DNA from: Butyricimonas faecihominis | GTDB taxonomy: Bacteria > Bacteroidota > Bacteroidia > Bacteroidales > Marinifilaceae | Direction of reading: 5' to 3' | Assembly: GCF_033096445.1 (NCBI RefSeq) | Contig: NZ_AP028155.1 | Span: forward strand, 1,121,880 to 1,185,879 | Length of the DNA: 64,000 nt | Shown: piece after piece, positions 18,201 through 26,881 of the stretch | How the letters are laid out: every line of letters starts with the position of its first letter | Position numbering within the stretch: position 1 is the stretch's first letter | Position numbers and translations under genes: made by a program | The notes under the pieces: generated by a model | What the model was told of the DNA's origin: nothing | The model's input: only the letters and a program-made list of their open reading frames with translations | Database searches by the model: none

Positions 18201-18555
18201 CATCAACCGATTGGAACAGATTTTCTGGGAAGAGTTGGGCTCAAAGGAAGAGTTTGAGGCACAAACAAGGACAAAACCATACCAACACAATGTGGCCGCC
18301 TTTATCCGTTCAATCATTGGCGTGGAACAAAATGTTGCGCTGGAGAAATATCGCGCATTGATTTATGGCGCAGAACTGACCCGTATGCAGGAAGAATATC
18401 TGCGCACGCTTATCCGCTATGTATGCGAGAATGGTGATATTACCACTGTTGTATTGCAACAACCACCTTTCAATAAGTTTACAACCATCTTCCGCGATAG
18501 TCCCAAAGCGTTGATTGATTATGTGAAACTTATCAGTCAGGTGATTGCGGCATAA
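15205..18555 (+). CDS. hsdR: Type I restriction endonuclease subunit HsdR
   Basis: The translocase and nuclease of the type I complex, 1,116 aa. In order: a DUF4145-like N-terminal region (1-130), a low-complexity Thr/Ala/Gln linker (about 140-190), a PD-(D/E)XK nuclease with D245 in YADYVL and E260-x-K262 in VIEAKRT, then an SF2 motor with Walker A ATGTGKT (373-379), DEAH (468-471), TATPR and the arginine-finger motif QMIGRGTRLC, and a C-terminal region that binds the methylase core. All catalytic residues look intact. Together with hsdM and hsdS the system should be functional. Confidence 0.95.
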   Translation: MRNFDIIKGIDGLGTIYRYCATAEDFQVNNPMISAQQARLALETMVKTVYRLKGWQIGERASLLSLTTDERFTGFIDSEDLMKRIHYIRKIGNTAAHAGDGFVGRRESFFAVLNLYYIIGSIMLAWQVIDSLPDFDKGLIPQTPQTNPLAIVPQTDQVNTTTTRAATTAAQAVEESSDAQPATVEAQPVVNDLSEAETRRLYIDLLLHEAGWKISERKGETIARQACIEVEVQGMPNESGVGYADYVLFNAGGIPLAVIEAKRTSKNAAEGRHQAELYADCLAARYACPRPVIYYTNGFETNIIDGIGYPSRKVMGFHTIDELQRMISQRGRNDITDLTISDKITNRNYQKRVIASVCNHYNKKHRRALLVMATGTGKTRVSISLVDVLVRNNWVKNVLFLADRIELVNQAQKNYTKLLPDITVSSLRDSDVDTSARILFSTYQTMIGHLDKDSKTFSLGRFDLIIIDEAHRSVFGKYGAIFDYFDGLLLGLTATPRDEVDRSTYDLFGMEQGEPTDSYEYDEAVADGYLNPFKAIKDNSQILTEGINPEQLSPEERKQLEEIFEYEKMMAGLEPDDPYSRTINATEIFKYIFNQDTVDHVLNRLMNEGVRVNEDTMIGKTIIFAYNHKHAVFIAERFVALYSDLGPDFCRVIDNYEKYSSDLLDKFADKEKQPQIAVSVDMLDTGIDVPEIVNLVFFKPIHSKIKFWQMIGRGTRLCENLFGEGLDKKEFLIFDFYRNFEYFEMNPEGVRPTQSQSIVSLLFNLRTDIKFALQDGEHQTNEETKAFHDNLADILHRQIDGLNRNRIDVRLQLRAVETYATPESMVCLTLGDVMAMKGKISPLLKNTTTDTAALKFDALVLKSQLALVDDTVNSASSERKIMDIAGYLKEKKASIPQVMAKMDVLDEVLSVHFWESKSLGSLERVRKELRDLIQYLDSSTTGQTFTINVKDTFEEDNSSVNITPIRTYRRRVEDYLKEHLSDDDALQKIYHLEPLSEQDINRLEQIFWEELGSKEEFEAQTRTKPYQHNVAAFIRSIIGVEQNVALEKYRALIYGAELTRMQEEYLRTLIRYVCENGDITTVVLQQPPFNKFTTIFRDSPKALIDYVKLISQVIAA

Positions 18556-18567
18556 ACCATTAATATT

Positions 18568-19365
18568 ATGAATAATATGAACCAGTACATAAAGAATGTA
18601 GTTAAACGAATGTATCAAATAGATGTTGATACAGCATCGAAAGAGCAACTTGAAGCCATTGAAGAAATCAATGTCAGTGATATTACTATGAATAGTGAGG
18701 TTACGACATGGAATTTCTCTGAATTCCCGAATCTAAAAAAGATTGATTGCAGTTATCTGTTCATCAAAGATTTGATAACAACGGGATGTACTGAACTAGA
18801 ATATCTTCGGTGGGAAGGAGTTAGAGGTAATGACATACACTTAGACCTTTCAACGAATAAGAAGTTGAAGAAAGTTGTCGGTGGGCAGGATGGAATTGTC
18901 GAACTTGATTTTTCTTTCAACCCCTTACTTGAAGAAGTATCTATGTCTTTATCACAAAGTTTACGTTGGATAGAACTATCTCATTGTAACAACCTAAAGA
19001 GACTAACATTGTTCGGAGTTTTAATCCCATTTGTGGATTTGACAGCATTACATAATCTGGAGTATGTAAACATTAGCTATATGAATCAATATAGAAATAT
19101 GGCAGATGAATATGGGGATGGTTATCCACGCCCAATTTTGTTTGTGAATGAAGATTTTAACGAATCTATCATAGAAGACCACACACGTCAATATTCATAC
19201 TACACATACAAACTCATTAAAGTCTCAGAAGGTTCTAAAGAACAAAAATTCTTAAATGAGGTAAAAGCTATGAAGGAGAAAATCCTCTCTATCCCTGTTG
19301 ACCGTAAAGGTAAATATGTGGCTATTTTACATTATGCTCTTATGGATAAATTAAACAATCTATGA
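18568..19365 (+). CDS. Leucine-rich-repeat-like protein
   Basis: A 265-aa soluble protein. Residues 45-165 form irregular LRR-type turns: FPNLKKIDCSYL, CTELEYLRWEG, NKKLKKVVGG, NPLLEEVSMS, CNNLKRLTLFG, LHNLEYVNIS. The C-terminal 80 residues are charged and helical. There is no signal peptide, so it acts in the cytoplasm, unlike exported BspA-type LRR proteins. It follows hsdR by 12 bp and is probably co-transcribed. LRRs are protein-binding scaffolds; the partner is unknown. Confidence 0.7.
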   Translation: MNNMNQYIKNVVKRMYQIDVDTASKEQLEAIEEINVSDITMNSEVTTWNFSEFPNLKKIDCSYLFIKDLITTGCTELEYLRWEGVRGNDIHLDLSTNKKLKKVVGGQDGIVELDFSFNPLLEEVSMSLSQSLRWIELSHCNNLKRLTLFGVLIPFVDLTALHNLEYVNISYMNQYRNMADEYGDGYPRPILFVNEDFNESIIEDHTRQYSYYTYKLIKVSEGSKEQKFLNEVKAMKEKILSIPVDRKGKYVAILHYALMDKLNNL

Positions 19366-19385
19366 AGGACTTAATTGATTAATAT

Positions 19386-19784
19386 ATGGAATCAATACGG
19401 ATATTCCTATTAAAAGGAAAAGAGAACATGATAGACCATGTAAAGAGCATTCAAACACTTGGATGTGCCTACTGGAAAAAAGCTCGTAACAAAAATTTGA
19501 AAATTGGAGATATATGCTACCTCTATCTAAGCGGTAAAGGACATTACCAAGTTCGCTATCGTCTTGAAGTCGTTGACACCAGCTGTACTCGCGAAGATAG
19601 TTCATGCTGGGTTACTCCTTTTAGGGCTGACAATGATTGTTATAAACTCACTCCAACATCTGCTATGTATGAGGGAAAAGAGTTGTCATTAGATGCACTC
19701 GAAGGAATCGGTATCAATCGATATACTCAATTCAAGGAACTCAATGAATACCAAGAAGATTTTTTAAGCAAATACTTTATGTGA
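19386..19784 (+). CDS. EVE/PUA-like domain protein
   Basis: 132 aa that look like a single EVE-type domain: AYWKKARNKNLKIGDICYLY followed by YQVRYRLEVVDTS, the beta-barrel core in which modified bases are flipped. EVE and related PUA-like domains bind modified bases in DNA or RNA and are often fused or linked to restriction systems. The location right behind a type I system supports that reading. The identification is from the pattern only; substrate unknown. Confidence 0.6.
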   Translation: MESIRIFLLKGKENMIDHVKSIQTLGCAYWKKARNKNLKIGDICYLYLSGKGHYQVRYRLEVVDTSCTREDSSCWVTPFRADNDCYKLTPTSAMYEGKELSLDALEGIGINRYTQFKELNEYQEDFLSKYFM

Positions 19785-19785
19785 A

Positions 19786-20352
19786 ATGAGTATGCCAGAC
19801 GATAGAAGACCAAGAATTATCAACGTAACACGCAAGCCAACAAAATGTCCGAATTGCGGAGAAAAGGTCGTTGATATAGTGTATGGTACAGGAGATATGA
19901 CTGAAATTGAGTTTGCACTTCAATACCGAAAGGAAGCCATAATGGGTGGAGATAACATACCTCGTCGTCCTCCGATATGGTGTTGCTCGTGTGGATGCAA
20001 GCGGTTTCGGAAAGTGAATCCCGACGGAACAGATGTAGCTGTGAAAGTAAAAATGCTAAAAGACACCCGTAAAGCACCTGCATCCGTTATAAATTGGTCT
20101 TCTTCAATGGTTGATAGAGCACTGAAGAATAATCAGATAGACTCAATACATAAATACACTTTGGATATAACTACAGATTTTGATGAACAAGAGACTTTAG
20201 TCATCACTGCTGTAAGCCAAACAGATGCAGAACTTCTTGCAAGAGATTTGGTTAGGAATGGAGCAGTTGGACTTAAAGGTCGTAGGTGTATAAAAGTAGA
20301 AGTAATTTCTGAACATCCACAATATAAATGTTATCACGATAATGCTCAGTAA
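19786..20352 (+). CDS. Zinc-ribbon protein, function unknown
   Basis: 188 aa with four cysteines in a zinc-ribbon arrangement: CPNCG near residue 20 and CCSCGC near residue 68. After it come a positively charged linker and a beta-rich C-terminal domain of about 80 residues. The gene starts one base after the EVE-like gene stop and overlaps the following gene by 11 bp, which argues for co-translation. I do not recognise the family; a nucleic-acid-binding accessory protein is possible. Confidence 0.6.
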   Translation: MSMPDDRRPRIINVTRKPTKCPNCGEKVVDIVYGTGDMTEIEFALQYRKEAIMGGDNIPRRPPIWCCSCGCKRFRKVNPDGTDVAVKVKMLKDTRKAPASVINWSSSMVDRALKNNQIDSIHKYTLDITTDFDEQETLVITAVSQTDAELLARDLVRNGAVGLKGRRCIKVEVISEHPQYKCYHDNAQ

Positions 20353-22123
20353 AAAAGACATTGAAGAACTAGCCACAGGTGCTGTCAAAAGATATTTCAA
20401 CACATGTAACCTCATTTCTCCTCAAATTCAAGAAAATGACAAAACTCCAGATTGGGACGGCTATTTGAATATTTACAAAGAGAAGAAAGATGTTCGAAGG
20501 AATTTTATTGGTTGCATCAGGATACAAGTAAAAGGTATTCAAGTTAATGACTTTAAGAAAACAGAATCTTTTCCTATAGAGACTGTATTTCTTAACAATG
20601 CCCGTAGTGAAGGATTTGTGTTTTTTGTTGTGGAAGTAAAAGAAGACGGCACCTCCACAATATTTTATAGAATGATGGCACCAATAGAAATAAGAGCTGA
20701 ATTATCTAAATTAAAGAATGATCAGAAGACTAAAAATTTTCATTTTGAGATATTAGATAGCGATAAGGATTTTATAACTAGACAATTAGCTGAATTTCTT
20801 ATTGACTGTATTAAACAAAAGAGTTTTGCTATCAAAGATGAATTTAAGATAGAGGATATAAAAGATGCGACAGAATATCAATGGGGATTTACTATGTTAG
20901 GAAAGAAAGAAAACTTTGCTAAGGATATATTTGATGGATTTAAGTCTTTCTTGTATGCGAAAACAAAAGAAGGTGTAGAAATTCCCGTAGGAAATAGTCG
21001 TATGACTGTTTGTATTCCTGAGATTACAGGTATACAGCAAGAACCCGTAGTAACAGACAATATAATAGCCAACGAATATACTCTTAAATATTCAAAAGAT
21101 TTTATCACCTATGAGATTCAAAATTTGCTATCATTCAAGATATTGAACAACGTGAATGTGAAAGAAAATAATGTAACTATTGATATACTTGCAAAAACGA
21201 CAGAACAATACATAGAAGCATATAGTATTTTTTTATCATTATTAAGAGTTAGACAAATAAAGTTCGGAAGTCATTGCCATACTCTAAAAACAAAAAACAC
21301 AGATAGAATAATATCGGATTTAGAAAATAGAATTTCTAATTTTAAAAAGCACGCGGAAGTTATTAAAGTATTGAACATTAAAACACCACTTGACTATGGC
21401 ATCTTTTCAAAAGAAGATAACAAATCTATTCTTCAATTACATAAGGCATTAATTGAACATCAACCCATTGGATTAAACAAACCCAAAGCATTCTTTAAAT
21501 TAGACATAGCGAACATCTGCATCCTTCTGACTTGCCAAAGTGATGGCAATGGAAAGTTTTATATTGATGATTTTTTCAAGAATTCAAATATAAAAGTAAG
21601 CCAGGATGGTAACAAAAAACCATTCCTGGTACCAATATTTTCATTTCTAGAAAAATTAGGCTATGTATTATTTGACAATATTCCTTATGACAAAATTTTG
21701 GATTCATATAAAGAATTTGTTGATATTGATTCTAGGGTATACACTCAAGCCAATTTAGACCTCTTGGAAATGCTTAAAGCCGCAGATGAATTACAAAATA
21801 AACAGATGCTCTCAAAAAGAAAAATTACATTAAATACTGCTTTAGAATTAGCTCAATGGCTAATTGAGAATGATAAGCAAACATCGTTAACAGATATACA
21901 CCTCATAAATTACTTACAAACAACTAAAAGACTCCGAGACTTGACTGATGAAGAAAGGAAACCGTTGATAAAAATGACCCAAAGCTCAGAACCTATGGTA
22001 AGAGCAGCAGCGAATATACTTTTAGGGGATACAGATGTGGCAAAATATATAATTGAAAACATGAAAAATGACGATAAAATTATATTTGTAAATTTTCCAA
22101 TTTATCACTTATTGTTGAAATAA
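20342..22123 (+). CDS. DUF4365-like N-terminal nuclease domain protein
   Basis: 593 aa. Residues 1-165 have the DUF4365 pattern: LATGAVKRYFN, PDWDGYLNIY, then IRIQVKGIQ, equivalent to the acidic and E/Q-x-K positions of the PD-(D/E)XK fold, with a following strand GFVFFVVEV. The rest is mainly helical with no recognised motif and ends in a stretch resembling alpha-helical repeats (RAAANILLGDTDVA). DUF4365 domains occur in many predicted defence proteins. It closes the defence island and is notably AT-rich. Confidence 0.65.
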   Translation: MLSKKDIEELATGAVKRYFNTCNLISPQIQENDKTPDWDGYLNIYKEKKDVRRNFIGCIRIQVKGIQVNDFKKTESFPIETVFLNNARSEGFVFFVVEVKEDGTSTIFYRMMAPIEIRAELSKLKNDQKTKNFHFEILDSDKDFITRQLAEFLIDCIKQKSFAIKDEFKIEDIKDATEYQWGFTMLGKKENFAKDIFDGFKSFLYAKTKEGVEIPVGNSRMTVCIPEITGIQQEPVVTDNIIANEYTLKYSKDFITYEIQNLLSFKILNNVNVKENNVTIDILAKTTEQYIEAYSIFLSLLRVRQIKFGSHCHTLKTKNTDRIISDLENRISNFKKHAEVIKVLNIKTPLDYGIFSKEDNKSILQLHKALIEHQPIGLNKPKAFFKLDIANICILLTCQSDGNGKFYIDDFFKNSNIKVSQDGNKKPFLVPIFSFLEKLGYVLFDNIPYDKILDSYKEFVDIDSRVYTQANLDLLEMLKAADELQNKQMLSKRKITLNTALELAQWLIENDKQTSLTDIHLINYLQTTKRLRDLTDEERKPLIKMTQSSEPMVRAAANILLGDTDVAKYIIENMKNDDKIIFVNFPIYHLLLK

Positions 22124-22181
22124 TAAAGATGCTGCAAGATTTAAAACAATAATCTATCGTCACCTCGTAATACCCCTATAA

Positions 22182-22829
22182 CTATTCTCTAACTCGTTTC
22201 ACATAACTAATCAAGATAAAAGGGTCTATACTATTTCCATTATATTTACAGGTTATATGCAGATGTTCCCCAGTGCTGCGCCCGGTATTGCCTGTAATCC
22301 CGACAACATCACCCGACAGAACGTCCTGCCCCTGTGATACGGAGATTTGAGACAAGTGACAATAACTGACGGTAAAGCCACCGTGCTGGATAGTAACATA
22401 TTTCCCGGACACCTTATCCTGTCCAACAGCAAAGACTCTCCCCTGCATCATGGCAAATACCTTGGAACTTCGGGCATGGAGGTCAATACCATTGTGAAAC
22501 TTCCTCTTCCCCGTGAATGGGTCTTTCCGATAACCGTAAGGCGAATTTATCTTGATATGTGAGAGCGGATAGCATACGCTGAGATAGCGAGCTACCTGCT
22601 CTTTCTTTTTTGTGTCAGTACTTGACAATGAAACCTTGTCGGGTACGGACTTTTCATTTACAGAGGTGATGCTTTCGGGTGTCGCCTCTGCTTTGTTTGT
22701 CGTCCGGGTGGGATTTTCAACAGTGACTTTATAGCGATTGCCCGGAAAGGAAACCGTGTTGAACTGCGCTTTCACATGGTTCCCGGATAATAACAAAAGA
22801 AGGGCTATAACGATTCGTGTATTACTCAT
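22182..22829 (-). CDS. Secreted M23 metallopeptidase
   Basis: Peptidoglycan endopeptidase probably opening the wall for the mating channel. The start at 22829 gives a clean signal peptide (MSNTRIVIALLLLLSGNHVKAQ); the ORF extends 60 bp further but that adds a poor N-terminus and runs through the promoter. LytM motifs: HNGIDLHA (first zinc His and Asp) and GEHLHITC (HxH). A strong promoter lies so close that the mRNA would be nearly leaderless. Transcribed divergently from the conjugation operon. Confidence 0.88.
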   Translation of the reverse strand: MSNTRIVIALLLLLSGNHVKAQFNTVSFPGNRYKVTVENPTRTTNKAEATPESITSVNEKSVPDKVSLSSTDTKKKEQVARYLSVCYPLSHIKINSPYGYRKDPFTGKRKFHNGIDLHARSSKVFAMMQGRVFAVGQDKVSGKYVTIQHGGFTVSYCHLSQISVSQGQDVLSGDVVGITGNTGRSTGEHLHITCKYNGNSIDPFILISYVKRVRE

Positions 22830-22834
22830 AGATG

Positions 22835-22867
22835 CAAATGTAGGAACAGTTCTCCGACCGTGCCAAA
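22835..22867 (-). promoter_or_regulatory. Promoter of the M23 peptidase gene
   Basis: Minus-strand -7 element TACATTTG (22835-22842) and -33 element TTTG (22864-22867), spaced 21 bp. The expected start site falls at or just before the ATG at 22829. Confidence 0.55.
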
Positions 22868-22912
22868 AGATGTCTTGATTTACCTCCAAAATATAACATT
22901 AAATAAGTTCAG

Positions 22913-22999
22913 AGTATGAATACTGCATTATAATCATACTTAAAGCATAAATAAACACAAATAATCAGGCTATTTAGAACTACACAAATTGAAGTATGA
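22913..22999. repeat. Cluster of AAGTATGA sites in the divergent promoter region
   Basis: AGTATGA at 22913-22919, the reverse complement TCATACTT at 22934-22941, and AAGTATGA at 22992-22999, lying between the divergent promoters of the peptidase and the conjugation operon. The same octamer recurs in the divergent region near 53600-53850. Candidate operator for an element-encoded regulator. Confidence 0.4.
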
Positions 23000-23018
23000 A
23001 CAATAGTATATACCTTTG
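22989..23018 (+). promoter_or_regulatory. Promoter of the conjugation-associated operon
   Basis: -33 TTG at 22989-22991 and -7 TACCTTTG at 23011-23018, spaced 19 bp, 31 bp before the ATG at 23050. The third AAGTATGA site overlaps this promoter. Confidence 0.65.
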
Positions 23019-23049
23019 TCAAAGTATAATCAAAATATCATATTAAAAT

Positions 23050-23808
23050 ATGAAACAAGTACGATTTGAATTTGAAGAACTGCCTTACGAAACTCTCTCG
23101 CAGTTCGGACTCACACAGGAAATGATTGAAGACCTTCCTATGCACATCTTGGAAGAACTCAGCCACGGCAGGCACTCGCCTGTACTTCCCATCAAGGTAA
23201 ACGATGATAACGGAAACACGGTCACCGACCGTAGCCGATTCGCTTTCGTGCGCAAGGAGAACGGAGAAGCCGATGTCGTGTTCTACCCAGTGCTGAAGAA
23301 ATCCTCCTTGGAGAAGTACAGCGAGGAACAACAGAGGCAGCTCCGTTCCGGCAAAGTCATTCTTGCCGACACGGTAACGGCTGACGGGCGAAAGACAAAA
23401 GCCTTCGTACAGATCGATACCGAAACCAATCAGGTCATGTCCGTCCCCACGCAGGTCATCGCCCGGAACCTACAGGTGATGGCAGAAGAACTGAAACTCA
23501 GCAATGCCGAAATCAAGGTGATGCAGCAGGGCGAACCGCTGACCTTTGTGATGCAAGACGAGCCTGTAACAGTCGGCATCAGCCTGCACGAGAAGGACGG
23601 TATCCGCTTCTGCCAGGGAGACACCAAGAAATGGAGCGAGCAGACCAAAAGAGAATGGGATAAATACACCTTCGGCTGTTACGGTTGCTGGATGATGGAC
23701 GATGACGGCAATCTCGACTATATCCCGGAAGAGCAATACACGGAAGAACTCTGGAACGAACAGAAAAAGAGTGCCCAACGCAATATGGGTGCGGGACTTC
23801 ACAAGTAA
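23050..23808 (+). CDS. DUF4099-like conjugative-element protein
   Basis: 252 aa, first gene of the operon. The N-terminal half (FEFEELPYETLSQFGLTQEM ... ILEELSHGRHSPVLPIKV) fits DUF4099, and the middle (KVILADTVTADGRKTKAFVQ ... RNLQVMAEELKLSNAEI) fits the DUF3945 type found in Bacteroides conjugative elements. No catalytic motif. It ends MGAGLHK, one of the shared hydrophobic-(H/R)-(R/K) tails of this operon. Confidence 0.7.
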   Translation: MKQVRFEFEELPYETLSQFGLTQEMIEDLPMHILEELSHGRHSPVLPIKVNDDNGNTVTDRSRFAFVRKENGEADVVFYPVLKKSSLEKYSEEQQRQLRSGKVILADTVTADGRKTKAFVQIDTETNQVMSVPTQVIARNLQVMAEELKLSNAEIKVMQQGEPLTFVMQDEPVTVGISLHEKDGIRFCQGDTKKWSEQTKREWDKYTFGCYGCWMMDDDGNLDYIPEEQYTEELWNEQKKSAQRNMGAGLHK

Positions 23809-23829
23809 AACCTTTCAAACACTGTAATT

Positions 23830-24054
23830 ATGGCACAAAACACCTATTATCCCGAAGAAGTGCTCATCGAGAAGATGGAGCGCGGAGAATACGGCTGGCT
23901 GGATTACGTCAACCACTTTTCTGCCGAATGGCAGGAAGAACTGGTGGAATACTGCAAGGCGCACTCGCTCACGATTGACGATGCGGCAGCCGAGCAATTC
24001 GTCCACTACAAGAGTGAACAATTAGAAGCCGCCATGGAAAGCGGTGAAGCATAA
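23830..24054 (+). CDS. Small hypothetical protein, 74 aa
   Basis: An acidic helical protein (EEVLIEKMERGEYGWLDYV, ACKAHS-like middle, acidic end) placed 21 bp after the previous gene and 9 bp before the next. Not recognised; conserved placement within such operons suggests an element-specific accessory role. Confidence 0.65.
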   Translation: MAQNTYYPEEVLIEKMERGEYGWLDYVNHFSAEWQEELVEYCKAHSLTIDDAAAEQFVHYKSEQLEAAMESGEA

Positions 24055-24063
24055 ACACGGACT

Positions 24064-25683
24064 ATGGCAATACGAACCAACACAAACCCGATGAGACCGG
24101 ACTTGCAACCCGAAATGCGTGCTCTTTTGATGCGCAACGGTATGCAAGCCCATGTCGTACCTGTGGGTGACAGCTACCAGCTGGTAGTACAGGGGCACGA
24201 TTCCCCACTGTTACGATACCCCATCAGCAGGCAGCAGATGCAGGCCCTGAGCGACTGGGGAACGAACCATGCCAACAAGAAAGCCTACGAGACCTTCACG
24301 GACATCGTAAAGGACGATTTTGATATGCCCCGCAACTTCGTCCACGCTCGCAACGCCAACGGTCGTGTGGCAATGGGACTTCACGGCTACCGTATCGGCA
24401 TCGGTGAGTATGGCAGGGTCGGCAGGTACGGTATGCCACCCTCTTTCCTCGGATGGACTCCCAGACAGCAGGAAGGCTATCACTTGCGCAGGGTCGGCGG
24501 CCGGCTTTTCTATGCAGGTACGCCTATGGTGGCAGAACGCCCGGACGGACGGATGAAACCCGGTGAAATGCAATCCGGCGGTTACGGATTCTACTACAAA
24601 GGGCATCGGCAACCACAAGAGCAGGTACAGCCAGTCCGACAGGATGTCTTGCAGGATTTGCAGGCAGTCATCACCCCGATGGTAAACAAGCCAAGAAGCG
24701 AAGAACCGGCAAAGCCTTACAAGGAGTTGATTACCTCACCCGTCTATTTCTCCAATGAGAAGTGGCAGGAATGCCTTTCGTCACACGGCATCATCGTGGA
24801 TACGGAAGCCGGAACACTGACCGTCCAGTCGGAAAAAGTCAGTGCCGATATGGTCTATGACCTGACAGAAGAGGAATTATCCGCACTGGTATCTAATTCC
24901 ATTGAAGAGCATCCGGTTGAGAAACGCCTGGAGATTCTGAACAATGTCATTCAAAATGACTATTCCGATAAAATCACATTGGAATCGCTGAACAGCAAGG
25001 AGCGCATCAGCATTGCCCTGCACCCCGAAGTGGAGCAGGATCTGGCTATGCGGAACCGGCAGGAACAGGACTTGCTCCTGCCATTGGAATCCGATAACAG
25101 CCTTGCACCGCACTCTACCGAACAGACAGTACTGCAAGAAGACGAACATATCATCAGAGAGCCACAAGAAGGAGCCTTGATTGACGGACGGGACTTGTCA
25201 TACATCAACGAAAACAAAGGCTGGTACCGGGAAGGAGAACATGGACGTGAGGTGGAAGTGGAAGCCATCGCCGTACAACCGGCAGAAACGGAGGGCAAAT
25301 ACAAGATGACCGCCATTATCAACGGAGAACCCATCACCCATGAAATCAGCCAGAAACAGTACGACAAGTTTCTGGCAGTCGATGACTACCACCGCATGAA
25401 GCTCTTTTCCAAGATATTCAACGAAGTGGATATGAAGACCCGTCCTGAAATGAGCAGCGGATTGGGTACGAAGATATTCGCCGCACTTGCCGCAGGTGCG
25501 GTAGTGCTGTCGGATGTCGCCCACGGGCTTCACCATCCCTGTCCGGAATTTTACGGAGAGCGTTTCTGTTCCGCACCCCGTCCTTATTTCAAGCCGGGAG
25601 TGGACTCGCCGATGGATGTGGCAGCAAGGAACTTTGAAGCGCAGATGAACAAGGAGGTGGCAGAGATGCGCAGAGGATTTTAA
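24064..25683 (+). CDS. Conjugative-element protein of unknown function, 539 aa
   Basis: No recognised domain. Residues 20-180 are Gly/Tyr/Arg-rich (HGYRIGIGEYGRVGRYGMPP) and may be a compact beta domain. The middle (VYDLTEEELSALVS) and a long charged region follow, then a short hydrophobic Ala/Gly helix near residue 470 (IFAALAAGAVVLSDVAHG) that could be a membrane segment. It ends MRRGF, only roughly like the operon's shared tails. It is 20 bp from the primase gene. Confidence 0.7.
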   Translation: MAIRTNTNPMRPDLQPEMRALLMRNGMQAHVVPVGDSYQLVVQGHDSPLLRYPISRQQMQALSDWGTNHANKKAYETFTDIVKDDFDMPRNFVHARNANGRVAMGLHGYRIGIGEYGRVGRYGMPPSFLGWTPRQQEGYHLRRVGGRLFYAGTPMVAERPDGRMKPGEMQSGGYGFYYKGHRQPQEQVQPVRQDVLQDLQAVITPMVNKPRSEEPAKPYKELITSPVYFSNEKWQECLSSHGIIVDTEAGTLTVQSEKVSADMVYDLTEEELSALVSNSIEEHPVEKRLEILNNVIQNDYSDKITLESLNSKERISIALHPEVEQDLAMRNRQEQDLLLPLESDNSLAPHSTEQTVLQEDEHIIREPQEGALIDGRDLSYINENKGWYREGEHGREVEVEAIAVQPAETEGKYKMTAIINGEPITHEISQKQYDKFLAVDDYHRMKLFSKIFNEVDMKTRPEMSSGLGTKIFAALAAGAVVLSDVAHGLHHPCPEFYGERFCSAPRPYFKPGVDSPMDVAARNFEAQMNKEVAEMRRGF

Positions 25684-25703
25684 GGAATAAAAGGAACACA
25701 CAG

Positions 25704-26876
25704 ATGGCAAACGGAGAACTGACATACGATGACTTCCTGCAACGGCTGGACATTCAGGATATACTGATGGACGCAGGCTATCACCTGAACAAGCGTGACG
25801 GCTTGCGTTATCCGTCCTATATCCGCACGGACAGCAACGGCACACGCATCCGTGGTGACAAGTTCATCGTCACGCCGAACGGCAAATGCTGTTTCCAGCC
25901 ACCACAGCAAAAGCTCTATAATATCATATCCTTTATCAAGGCATTCCCTGAGAAATTTGCGGAACACCGGAACGGCGTCTCTCCCGACAGGTTGGTCAAC
26001 CTTGTCTGCAACAGGCTGTTGAACCAACCCATCAATGACAGACCTTTGCGCATCATCCAACCCAGACGGGAGAACACTCCGTTCAGGCTGGATGATTACG
26101 ACATCCACCGTTTTGACGTGAAAGACAGAGAGACCCACAAACGTTTTTATCCCTATTTCAAGAACCGTGGCATCGACATCTTCACACAACGGGCTTTTGC
26201 CGACCATTTCTTTCTGGCTACCAGACACCGTTCAGACGGTTTGGCGTATGCCAACCTTGCCTTTCCACTGGTACTTCCCAAAGAGCCGAACAAGATTGCA
26301 GGACTGGAGGAACGAGGCCGTCCCAAGATGGACGGTAGCGGAAGTTACAAGGGCAAAGCCGAGGGCAGCAACAGCAGCGAGGGCTTATGGATAGCCAATT
26401 TCAGCGGTGAGCCTTTGCAAAAGGCAGGCGGCGTTGCGTGGTTTGAAAGTGCCTACGATGCAATGGCTTTCTACCAGATACACAGGAATGGTTTTCGGGA
26501 CAACCCTGACCTTTCCAAGAAAAGCGTGTTCGTCTCCACGGGCGGCACTCCCACCGATATGCAGATTCGCGGTATGCTTTCCGTCACTCCGGATATAAAC
26601 CACTACTTGTGTTTCGACAACGACAGTGCCGGGCGTGAGTTCGTGAAGAAGTTCCAAGCCATAGCGGAATCCATGCACATCAATTCCGACCGTATAAAAG
26701 TATTTCCCTTGATGCCCTGTTACAAGGACTGGAACGATGCCCTGCTTGGCAAGACAAGCGAGGAATACCTTGACAGCATCAAGGACGCGATTATCCCATT
26801 GGGAGCACCACTCGGTACCACAGGGTATGCAACCGACAAGGAAGAAGAACACCGACAACCAAATATACACAGATAA
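25704..26876 (+). CDS. Toprim-domain DNA primase-like protein
   Basis: 390 aa. The toprim core is clear: WFESAYDAMAFY with the catalytic Glu, then CFDNDSAGREF with the DxD metal site. Upstream is a DUF3991-like region (FKNRGIDIFTQRAFADHFF) where chromosomal primases carry polymerase parts; no CHC2 zinc finger is visible. Conjugative primases start complementary-strand synthesis in the recipient, and some (RP4 TraC, ColIb Sog) are known to be sent through the channel. It ends HRQPNIHR, matching the operon's tail pattern. Confidence 0.82.
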   Translation: MANGELTYDDFLQRLDIQDILMDAGYHLNKRDGLRYPSYIRTDSNGTRIRGDKFIVTPNGKCCFQPPQQKLYNIISFIKAFPEKFAEHRNGVSPDRLVNLVCNRLLNQPINDRPLRIIQPRRENTPFRLDDYDIHRFDVKDRETHKRFYPYFKNRGIDIFTQRAFADHFFLATRHRSDGLAYANLAFPLVLPKEPNKIAGLEERGRPKMDGSGSYKGKAEGSNSSEGLWIANFSGEPLQKAGGVAWFESAYDAMAFYQIHRNGFRDNPDLSKKSVFVSTGGTPTDMQIRGMLSVTPDINHYLCFDNDSAGREFVKKFQAIAESMHINSDRIKVFPLMPCYKDWNDALLGKTSEEYLDSIKDAIIPLGAPLGTTGYATDKEEEHRQPNIHR

Positions 26877-26881
26877 GAGCC

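Noticed and set aside
23830-24054. Small acidic protein as an antirestriction DNA mimic
   Set aside because: Acidic character alone is not enough, and no Ard-type motif is visible.
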